Shown here: in pieces, positions 7,324-13,212 of the stretch
Position numbering within the stretch: position 1 is the stretch's first letter
How the letters are laid out: each line of letters opens with the position of its first letter
NCBI RefSeq assembly: GCF_000972385.1
Contig: NZ_JXTE01000103.1
Location: 1-19,752 of the forward strand
From: Streptomyces sp. WM6386
GTDB taxonomy: Bacteria > Actinomycetota > Actinomycetes > Streptomycetales > Streptomycetaceae
Length of the DNA stretch: 19,752 nt
Reading direction: 5' to 3'
Program-made: the position numbers and the translations under genes
Notes under the pieces: model-generated
Seen by the model: only the letters and a program-made list of their open reading frames with translations
Told to the model about the DNA's origin: nothing
The model's database searches: none

Positions 7324-8682
7324 CTAGCCGAGCGCCGACTTCACCGCATCGGCCAACCGCCCAGCCACCGACCGAGCCTGATCAATATCCGCGGCCTCGA
7401 CCATCACCCGCACAAGCGGCTCGGTCCCGGACGGCCGCAACAACACCCGCCCAGTCTCACCGAGTTCCCGCTCCGCCTCGGCAACCGCCGCGGCCAGCTC
7501 ACCCGAGGTCCCCACCCGCGCCCGATCCACGTCCGGCACATTGATGAGCACCTGGGGCAGCCGCTCCATCACCGACGCGAGCTCCCGCAACGACCGCCCG
7601 GTGGCCGCGACCCGAGCCGCGAGCATGAGCCCCGTCAGCGTCCCGTCACCGGTCGTGGCGTGATCCAGAATGATGACGTGCCCGGACTGCTCGCCACCGA
7701 GCGCGTACCCGTGCTCCTTCATCGCCTCCAGCACATACCGGTCGCCCACCGCCGTCTGGATGAGGCGAATCCCCTCGCGCTCCATCGCCAGCTTGAACCC
7801 GAGGTTCGACATGACGGTCGCGACGACGGTGTCCGCCCGAAGCGCGGAGCGTTCCCGCATCGCCAGCGCGATGACGGCCATGATCTGGTCGCCGTCCACC
7901 TCGTCACCGGTGTGGTCCACGGCGAGGCAGCGGTCGGCGTCCCCGTCGTGCGCGATGCCGAAGTCGGCCCCGTGCTCCACGACGGCGGCCTTCAGCAGAC
8001 CGAGGTGGGTCGAGCCGCACCCGTCGTTGATGTTGAGCCCGTCCGGCGACGCACCGATCGTGATCACTTCGGCCCCGGCCCGCGTGAACGCCTCCGGCGA
8101 GACCCGCGCGGCGGCACCGTGCGCCTCGTCGAGGACGATCTTCAGGCCTTCGAGCCGGTTCGGGAGGACGCCGATGAGATGGGCGACGTACTGGTCGAAG
8201 CCCTCCAGGTACTCACGGACGCGCCCCACGCCCGCACCCGTCGGCCGGTCCCAGGGCTCGCCGTGCCGGTGGGACTCGTAGACCGATTCGATCCGCTCCT
8301 CCAGCTCGTCGTCGAGCTTGTGCCCGCCGCGGGCGAGGAACTTGATGCCGTTGTCGGGCATGGCGTTGTGGCTGGCGGACAGCATGACGCCGAGGTCGGC
8401 ACCGAGGGCGCCGGTGAGATACGCCACGGCCGGTGTCGGCAGCACGCCGACCCGCAGGACGTCGACACCCGCGCTCGCGAGGCCCGCGACCACGGCGGCC
8501 TCCAGGAACTCCCCGGACGCGCGCGGATCCCGTCCGACCACCGCCGTCGCCCGGTGGCCCTCGAAGGTACCCGCCTCGGCCAGTACGTGGGCCGCCGCTA
8601 CCGACAGACCCAGGGCCATCTCGGCCGTCAGGTCCGCGTTGGCGACGCCGCGCACGCCGTCCGTGCCGAAGAGTCGTCCCAC
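7324..8682 (-). CDS. glmM: Phosphoglucosamine mutase
   Basis: GlmM converts glucosamine-6-phosphate to glucosamine-1-phosphate, the step after GlmS towards UDP-GlcNAc. The 452-residue product matches the family in length and shows all four alpha-phosphohexomutase signatures: [11 protein letters not shown] at the N-terminus, the phosphoserine loop [15 protein letters not shown] with catalytic Ser104, the metal loop [12 protein letters not shown], the sugar loop GGEQSGHVI, and the phosphate-binding [14 protein letters not shown] near the end. The start is a GTG at 8680-8682 with a strong AGGAGG (8687-8692) only 4 bases away. It lies downstream of rpsI but beyond a strong terminator, and its upstream region has its own inverted repeats, so it is probably transcribed separately. 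Confidence 0.98.
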   Translation of the reverse strand: MGRLFGTDGVRGVANADLTAEMALGLSVAAAHVLAEAGTFEGHRATAVVGRDPRASGEFLEAAVVAGLASAGVDVLRVGVLPTPAVAYLTGALGADLGVMLSASHNAMPDNGIKFLARGGHKLDDELEERIESVYESHRHGEPWDRPTGAGVGRVREYLEGFDQYVAHLIGVLPNRLEGLKIVLDEAHGAAARVSPEAFTRAGAEVITIGASPDGLNINDGCGSTHLGLLKAAVVEHGADFGIAHDGDADRCLAVDHTGDEVDGDQIMAVIALAMRERSALRADTVVATVMSNLGFKLAMEREGIRLIQTAVGDRYVLEAMKEHGYALGGEQSGHVIILDHATTGDGTLTGLMLAARVAATGRSLRELASVMERLPQVLINVPDVDRARVGTSGELAAAVAEAERELGETGRVLLRPSGTEPLVRVMVEAADIDQARSVAGRLADAVKSALG

Positions 8683-8725
8683 TTGTCCTCCTGAAAGAGC
8701 GCTGCCATTCGGAGATCATCCGATC

Positions 8726-8768
8726 GCACAAGCCTTAGAACGTCTTGTGCCGTTATACGCCTAAGGCT
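8726..8768. repeat. Two overlapping inverted repeats upstream of glmM
   Basis: GCACAAG (8726-8732) pairs with CTTGTGC (8744-8750), and AGCCTTAG (8731-8738) pairs with CTAAGGCT (8761-8768). The left arms share two bases, so the two folds exclude each other or would form a pseudoknot. On the minus strand a -10-like TATAAC (8752-8757) lies between the arms of the second repeat. The element is 44 bases or more upstream of the glmM start and just after the rpsI terminator. It could be an operator or an RNA switch; I recognise no known family. Confidence 0.5.
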
Positions 8769-8776
8769 GTGATAAA

Positions 8777-8818
8777 CGAACGCCCCGGCGGCACTGTGGC
8801 GTGCCGCCGGGGCGTTCG
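8777..8818 (-). terminator. Rho-independent terminator of the rplM-rpsI operon
   Basis: The arms at 8777-8794 and 8801-8818 are perfect 18-base reverse complements around a 6-base loop (TGTGGC). The minus-strand sequence continues TTTATCACAG, a short T-rich tail. It lies 44 bases after the rpsI stop. Confidence 0.9.
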
Positions 8819-8861
8819 GACGTACTGCTGACGTGCGAGTACGAGCTGCAGGCAGCGAAGC

Positions 8862-9389
8862 TTAACGCTTGCTGTACTGCGGGGCCTTGCGGGCCTTCTT
8901 GAGACCGGCCTTCTTTCGCTCGACCGCACGGTCGTCGCGGCGGAGGAAGCCGGCCTTCTTGAGGGCGCCGCGGTTGTTGTCCACGTCGGCCTCGTTCAGC
9001 GCGCGGGCCACGCCGAGGCGCAGGGCGCCGGCCTGGCCGGAGACACCGCCACCCGCGATGCGGGCGATGACGTCGTAGCGGCCGTCGAGCTCGAGCACCT
9101 TGAAGGGCTCGTTGACTTCCTGCTGGTGCACCTTGTTGGGGAAGTAGTCCTCAAGGGTGCGCCCGTTGATCTTCCACTTGCCGGTGCCCGGGACGATCCG
9201 GACGCGGGCGATGGCGTTCTTGCGACGGCCCAGGCCGGCGGCCGGCTGCGGGTCGCCGAAGCGGCCGGCGAGGGACTCCGAGGTGTACTCGCCCTCGACG
9301 GGGACCTCGGACTCGGTGGTGTAGCTCTCCATGTCGACGAGCTCGGTCTCGGTCTCTTCGACCGGCTGCTCAACGGTGGTCTCGGCCAC
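8862..9389 (-). CDS. rpsI: 30S ribosomal protein S9 (uS9)
   Basis: S9 is a small-subunit protein whose C-terminal tail reaches the P-site tRNA. The 175-residue product has the canonical core: [54 protein letters not shown], and the C-terminus APQYSKR with its basic terminal Lys-Arg. The first 45 or so residues are an acidic extension, rich in Glu and Thr, as commonly seen in actinobacterial S9. The start is a GTG at 9387-9389 with GAGGAG 5 bases upstream. It follows rplM after 41 bases, the conserved L13-S9 pair, and is followed by a strong terminator. Confidence 0.98.
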   Translation of the reverse strand: MAETTVEQPVEETETELVDMESYTTESEVPVEGEYTSESLAGRFGDPQPAAGLGRRKNAIARVRIVPGTGKWKINGRTLEDYFPNKVHQQEVNEPFKVLELDGRYDVIARIAGGGVSGQAGALRLGVARALNEADVDNNRGALKKAGFLRRDDRAVERKKAGLKKARKAPQYSKR

Positions 9390-9430
9390 GGTTCTCCTCA
9401 GATCTTTTCTGTTTAGGGGTGTGGCCGGAA

Positions 9431-9874
9431 CTACTGCGCGACCTGGGTGATCTCGAACGGCACCGGCTGCTGGGCAGCGTGGGGGTGCTGGTCGCCCGAG
9501 TAGACCTTCAGCTTCGAGAGCATCTGACGGCCCAGGGTGTTCTTGGGGATCATGCCCTTGATGGCCTTCTCGACGGCCTTCTCGGGGTTCTTCGCCAGCA
9601 GCTCGTCGTAACGGACGGAGCGCAGACCACCCGGGTACCCGGAGTGGCGGTACGCCAGCTTCTGGGTCTTCTTGTTGCCGGACAGGTGAACCTTGTCGGC
9701 GTTGATGATGATGACGAAGTCGCCCATGTCCATGTGCGGGGCATAGGTCGGCTTGTGCTTGCCACGGAGGAGGTTCGCGGCAGTGGTAGCCAGACGGCCC
9801 AGGACGATGTCCTGAGCGTCAATGACGTGCCACTGGCGAGTCACATCGCCGGGCTTGGGGCTGTACGTACGCAC
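9431..9874 (-). CDS. rplM: 50S ribosomal protein L13 (uL13)
   Basis: L13 is an early-assembling large-subunit protein. The product, read from GTG at 9872-9874, is 147 residues: [20 protein letters not shown], then [57 protein letters not shown] and [11 protein letters not shown], all typical. A longer in-frame start exists (ATG 9911-9913), but the added 13 residues are not L13-like and that ATG lies inside a leader hairpin with no ribosome binding site. AAGAAGG lies about 9 bases before the chosen GTG. The gene is first of the pair with rpsI, behind a promoter and a leader of roughly 175 bases, unusually long and possibly regulatory. Confidence 0.97.
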   Translation of the reverse strand: MRTYSPKPGDVTRQWHVIDAQDIVLGRLATTAANLLRGKHKPTYAPHMDMGDFVIIINADKVHLSGNKKTQKLAYRHSGYPGGLRSVRYDELLAKNPEKAVEKAIKGMIPKNTLGRQMLSKLKVYSGDQHPHAAQQPVPFEITQVAQ

Positions 9875-9888
9875 TTCGCAGCCTTCTT

Positions 9889-9926
9889 CTTCAGTGGATG
9901 GGTGCTGACACATGGCATCACTGAAG
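9889..9926 (-). promoter_or_regulatory. Leader hairpin abutting the rplM ribosome binding site
   Basis: On the minus-strand RNA, CUUCAGUG (9926-9919) pairs with CACUGAAG (9896-9889). AUG (9918-9916) pairs with CAU (9900-9898) if one C bulges, giving an 11-base-pair stem with a 15-base loop. The 3' arm runs directly into AAGAAGG, the likely ribosome binding site of rplM. This placement suits translational control, as known for many ribosomal protein leaders, but I recognise no described leader family. Confidence 0.55.
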
Positions 9927-10056
9927 CGATCGTGCAGCTGGGGACGACAGTGCCGGGAACGTTGCCCGTATGCCGCCCACTGGTAACTGCTCCAGGGAAC
10001 CTACGTAAGGGCCTCTCGCCTGAGAGCGACCAGGCCAATACGCATAACAAGCGGCA

Positions 10057-10086
10057 AGACTACTCGCGCTGCCCCGGACGGGTCAA
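10057..10086 (-). promoter_or_regulatory. Promoter of rplM-rpsI
   Basis: Read on the minus strand, TTGACC (10086-10081) and TAGTCT (10062-10057) are separated by 18 bases, a good match to the Streptomyces housekeeping HrdB consensus. It points to rplM, with a leader of about 175 bases. It is divergent from, and about 40 bases from, the candidate promoter of the next gene. Confidence 0.7.
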
Positions 10087-10122
10087 AACGAGTACGCGCA
10101 TCGTCCCCTCCCGCCCCCCGTC

Positions 10123-10128
10123 TAAGAT
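10123..10128 (+). promoter_or_regulatory. Candidate -10 element for a leaderless transcript of the 10136 gene
   Basis: TAAGAT (10123-10128) matches the TANNNT -10 consensus and ends 7 bases before the ATG at 10136. The intervening GCGCCCC contains no ribosome binding site. No clear -35 is visible. Confidence 0.45.
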
Positions 10129-10135
10129 GCGCCCC

Positions 10136-11014
10136 ATGAGCTTTGGGCAGCAGGGGGGACCCCCGTCCCAGTGGGATCCCTGGAAACCGAATTCCCAGCA
10201 GCCGTGGGACGGCAGCAGCGACGGCCCGACCCCGGACTGGGCCGCGCTCGCCGAGGCGTCGGAGACCCGTAACAAACGCCGCAGGCTGCTTTTCATCGGC
10301 GGTGGCGCCCTCGCCACCGTGGCGATAGGCACCGCCGTGGCCGTGGCCGTGGTGTCGGCGAACGGGGACAGTGAGGCGTCCACCGCATCCTCGCTGCCGG
10401 CGACCGCGGACATCCCGAGCCAGTCCGCCACGGCCCCGTCCTTCGCGCCGACCAGCGCCCCGCCGCCGCTGGACCCGAAGGAGTTCGTCTCCAGCAAGAG
10501 CAAGGACACCGCCCCGATCGGCGCGGACATCCTCTTCCCGGGCACGCAGCTGACCATGGGCGAGACGGTCTACAAGAAGGGCCCGACGGCCGACACCAAG
10601 AACTGCGCCTCGGTAGCCCAGGGCACCCTGCCGAAGATCTTCAAGGCCAACGACTGCACACGGCTGATGCGGGTGACGTACGTCAAGGACGGCGTCGCGG
10701 TGACAGTCGGCGTGGCCGTCTTCGACACCGAGGCACAGGCGACCAAGGTCAAGACCCAGGCCGACGACAAGAGCGTCGTGCGGTCCCTGTCCGGCAGCGG
10801 TGTGAAGTCCTTCTGCGACTCCGCGGTCTGCCGTACGACGACCAACTCCTACGGCCGTTACGCCTACTTCACGACCGCCGGCTTCACCAACGGCAAGAAC
10901 GTCACGGAGAAGAGCACCCAGGTCTTCTCCACCGGCGACGACCTGGCCGAGTTCACCTTCCGCCAGATCCGCCGCCGCGGCGAGGCCCAGGCGTCGGCCG
11001 CCGCCGACGAGTAG
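10136..11014 (+). CDS. Membrane-anchored secreted protein of unknown function
   Basis: This 292-residue protein has a Gly/Gln/Trp/Pro-rich cytoplasmic start (MSFGQQGGPPSQWDPW), a basic NKRRR at 46-50 and one hydrophobic helix at about 51-73, which places the rest outside the cell. Residues 80-112 are a Ser/Thr/Ala/Pro linker. The folded part, about 115-280, contains four cysteines (157, 174, 227, 232), which could form two disulfides, and a region resembling no domain I can name (TRLMRVTYVKDGVAVTVGV, then FDTEAQATKVK). The C-terminus is basic then Ala-rich. I chose ATG 10136 over ATG 10127 because the latter overlaps the TAAGAT element. It is divergent from rplM and convergent with the polysaccharide operon, separated by a palindromic terminator. 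It is probably lineage-conserved, since I remember a hypothetical gene next to rplM in other streptomycetes, but I could not check this. Confidence 0.85.
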   Translation: MSFGQQGGPPSQWDPWKPNSQQPWDGSSDGPTPDWAALAEASETRNKRRRLLFIGGGALATVAIGTAVAVAVVSANGDSEASTASSLPATADIPSQSATAPSFAPTSAPPPLDPKEFVSSKSKDTAPIGADILFPGTQLTMGETVYKKGPTADTKNCASVAQGTLPKIFKANDCTRLMRVTYVKDGVAVTVGVAVFDTEAQATKVKTQADDKSVVRSLSGSGVKSFCDSAVCRTTTNSYGRYAYFTTAGFTNGKNVTEKSTQVFSTGDDLAEFTFRQIRRRGEAQASAAADE

Positions 11015-11024
11015 CGAGCGCGTC

Positions 11025-11054
11025 GATCCGCCGGCCCCCGGGGGCCGGCGGATC
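11025..11054. terminator. Bidirectional terminator, perfect 30-base palindrome
   Basis: GATCCGCCGGCCCCC (11025-11039) is followed without a gap by its exact reverse complement (11040-11054). It fills most of the 45 bases between the stop of the membrane-anchored protein and the stop of the last polysaccharide gene. There is no T-tract on either side, as is common for actinobacterial terminators. Confidence 0.75.
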
Positions 11055-11059
11055 CCGGT

Positions 11060-11821
11060 TCAGCTCCGCCGGTTGCGCATGCGCAGCCGCAGCGGCACCA
11101 GCGCCGACTCGATCTGCGTCGAGAGGTTCATCTTGGAGACGCCTTCGGTGCGCTCCTCGAAGCGGATCGGGATCTCGACGGCGCTGTGCCCGGCCCGGAC
11201 GGCCTTGAACTTCAGCTCGACCTGGAAGCTGTAGCCGGCGCTGTCCAGGGTCGCGAGATCCACGTCACGCAGCGTGGCGGCCGACCACAGGTTGAAGCCG
11301 GCCGTGATGTCCCGGATCTTCGTGCCGAGCACGGTCCGGGCGTAGCGGTTGGCGAAGCGGGACAGCAGGACGCGGTGCCTGCCCCACTCCTCGTCCAGCG
11401 AGCCGCCCTCGACGTACCGGCTGCCGACGACCAGGCCGACGCCGGAGGCCACGGCCGTGCCGAGCATGCGTGGGACCGCTTCCACGGGGTGGCTGCCGTC
11501 GGCGTCCATCTGGACGACGTAGGCGGCACCCTCGTCCAGTGCGGCGGTCATGCCCGCGACGTAGGCGCGCCCGAGCCCGTCCTTCTCGGTCCGGTGCAGC
11601 ACGCTCATCCGGCGGTGCCCGTCCCAGTTGTACTTCTCGGCGAGTTCCTCGGCGATCCGCCCGGTGCCGTCGGGGCTGGAGTCGTCGACGATCTTCAGAT
11701 GCAGCCCGTCGATCGGCAGACCGAGGACGAGCTCGGCCATCCTGGGCAGGTTCGCCGCCTCGTTGTACGTCGGCATCACGATGGTGACCGGTACGCCGGC
11801 GTGTCTGTCGTTGGCCGTCAT
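11060..11821 (-). CDS. Polyprenol-phosphate-mannose-synthase-like glycosyltransferase (GT2)
   Basis: The 253-residue protein resembles dolichol/polyprenol-phosphate mannose synthases, which move a sugar from GDP-mannose (or UDP-glucose in relatives) to a polyprenyl phosphate at the inner membrane face. It shows VTIVMPTYNEAANLP, VDDSSPDGT (45-53), the metal-binding DADGSH (106-111), GSRYVEGG (133-140), ITAGFNLW and EIPIRFEERTEGVSKM. No transmembrane segment follows, so it is the soluble, membrane-associated type. The start is ATG 11819-11821 with GGGGAGG about 10 bases upstream. It is last in the operon, 18 bases after the UDP-glucose dehydrogenase gene. In this setting it probably makes the lipid-linked sugar used by the GT39-like protein; donor sugar and lipid are inferred. 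Confidence 0.9.
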   Translation of the reverse strand: MTANDRHAGVPVTIVMPTYNEAANLPRMAELVLGLPIDGLHLKIVDDSSPDGTGRIAEELAEKYNWDGHRRMSVLHRTEKDGLGRAYVAGMTAALDEGAAYVVQMDADGSHPVEAVPRMLGTAVASGVGLVVGSRYVEGGSLDEEWGRHRVLLSRFANRYARTVLGTKIRDITAGFNLWSAATLRDVDLATLDSAGYSFQVELKFKAVRAGHSAVEIPIRFEERTEGVSKMNLSTQIESALVPLRLRMRNRRS

Positions 11822-11839
11822 GTCTTTCCGTTCCCTCCC

Positions 11840-13156
11840 CTAGAGGCCCTGAAGGGGCCTCTCCTCAACCGGCGCGGGTCTGCCCAGCGCACGGAAGTGC
11901 CAGCCCGCCGCGGACCAGCGGTCCCCGTCGAGCGCCCCCCGGCCGTCCACGATCAGCGGACGGGCCACCAGCGACGCGGCCCGTTCCGGGTCGATCTCCC
12001 GGAACTGCGGCCACTCGGTCAGATGCAGCACGAGGTCGGCTCCCCTGAGCGCCTCCTCGGCCGACATCGCGTATCCGAGGAGCGGGAACGCCTTGCGGGC
12101 GTTGTCCAGCGCCTCGGGGTCGTAAACCGTGACGTCGGCGCCGTCCAGGCGCAGACGGGCGGCCACGTTGAGCGCGGGCGAGTCCCGGATGTCGTCCGAG
12201 TCCGGCTTGAACGCCGCGCCCAGTACGGCGATACGGGCCCCCAGCACCGCACCTCCGCACAGCTCCCGCGCCAGCTCGACAACCTTGTCGCGGCGGCGCA
12301 TGTTGATCGCGTCCACCTCGCGCAGGAACGCCAGCGAGACCCCCAGCTCGTCGGCACGGTGCGCGAAGGCGCGGATGTCCTTGGGCAGACAGCCACCGCC
12401 GAAGCCGACGCCGGCCCGCAGGAACTTCTTCCCGATCCGGTCGTCGTGGCCGATCGCCTCGGCGAGGACGCCGACGTCGCCGCCCGCCGCCTCACAGAGC
12501 TCGGCCATCGCGTTGATGAAGGAGATCTTGGTGGCGAGGAAGGCGTTGGCGGCCGTCTTGACCAGTTCGGCGGTCGGGAAGTCGGCGGTGACCAGCGGGG
12601 TGCCGGCCTCCAGCACAGGCTCGTACACCTTGCGGAGGATCGTTTCCGCATGTGCGGATCGGACACCGATGACCAGCCGGTCGGGCCGCAGCGTGTCCTG
12701 GACGGCGAAGCCCTCCCGCAGGAACTCCGGGTTCCACGCGACCTCGACGCCCAGCGTCCCGGCGAGCCGCTCCGCCGTGCCCACCGGCACGGTCGACTTG
12801 CCGACCAGCAGCGAGTCCTCGGCCGCGTGCTCGGCGATCGCCGCGAAAGCAGCGTCGACATAGGTGAGGTCGGCGCCCTCGGAGCCCTTGCGCTGCGGGG
12901 TGCCGACACACACGAAGTGCACCTCGCCGAAGGCCCCGGCCTCCGTGTAGTCGGTGGTGAACCTCAGTCGCCCGGTCGCCGTGTGCTTCCGGATCAGCTC
13001 GGGCAGCCCGGGCTCGTGGAACGGCACCTGGCCGGCCCGCAGCGCGGCGATCTTGTCCGGGTCGACGTCGACGCCGACCACCTCATGACCGAGCTCCGCC
13101 ATGCAGGCGGCGTGGGTGGCACCGAGGTAGCCGGTGCCGATGACGGTGAGCCGCAT
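11840..13156 (-). CDS. ugd: UDP-glucose 6-dehydrogenase
   Basis: The enzyme oxidises UDP-glucose to UDP-glucuronate with two NAD. The 438-residue protein has the Rossmann start MRLTVIGTGYLGATHA, FVCVGTPQ, the VGKSTVPVGTAERL segment, WNPEFLREGFAVQD, ELVKTAANAFLATKISFIN, and the active-site loop GFGGGCLPKDIRAF with catalytic Cys256. The C-terminal UDP-binding domain includes GAAFKPDSDDIRDSPAL. UDP-mannose or UDP-ManNAc dehydrogenases are related, but the overall pattern fits UDP-glucose. The ATG at 13154-13156 has GAAAGG about 10 bases upstream. It lies 56 bases after the GT39-like gene. Its presence implies a uronic-acid-containing product. A hairpin spans its last codons and stop. Confidence 0.94.
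   Translation of the reverse strand: MRLTVIGTGYLGATHAACMAELGHEVVGVDVDPDKIAALRAGQVPFHEPGLPELIRKHTATGRLRFTTDYTEAGAFGEVHFVCVGTPQRKGSEGADLTYVDAAFAAIAEHAAEDSLLVGKSTVPVGTAERLAGTLGVEVAWNPEFLREGFAVQDTLRPDRLVIGVRSAHAETILRKVYEPVLEAGTPLVTADFPTAELVKTAANAFLATKISFINAMAELCEAAGGDVGVLAEAIGHDDRIGKKFLRAGVGFGGGCLPKDIRAFAHRADELGVSLAFLREVDAINMRRRDKVVELARELCGGAVLGARIAVLGAAFKPDSDDIRDSPALNVAARLRLDGADVTVYDPEALDNARKAFPLLGYAMSAEEALRGADLVLHLTEWPQFREIDPERAASLVARPLIVDGRGALDGDRWSAAGWHFRALGRPAPVEERPLQGL
11842..11862. other. Stem-loop across the ugd stop codon
   Basis: AGAGGCCC (11842-11849) and GGGCCTCT (11855-11862) form a perfect 8-base stem with a 5-base loop, built from the last codons and stop of ugd. The next minus-strand bases are the purine-rich ribosome binding site of the downstream glycosyltransferase, not a T-tract, so a processing or translation role fits better than termination. 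Confidence 0.5.
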
Positions 13157-13212
13157 GGTTTACGGCCTTTCGTGAATACAGGGGTGAAGAAGAACAGAGG
13201 TGAGCGACCGGC

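Noticed and set aside
9875..9913. N-terminal extension of L13 from ATG 9911
   Set aside because: The extra residues are not L13-like, the ATG lies inside a leader hairpin without a ribosome binding site, and the GTG at 9874 gives the expected 147 residues.
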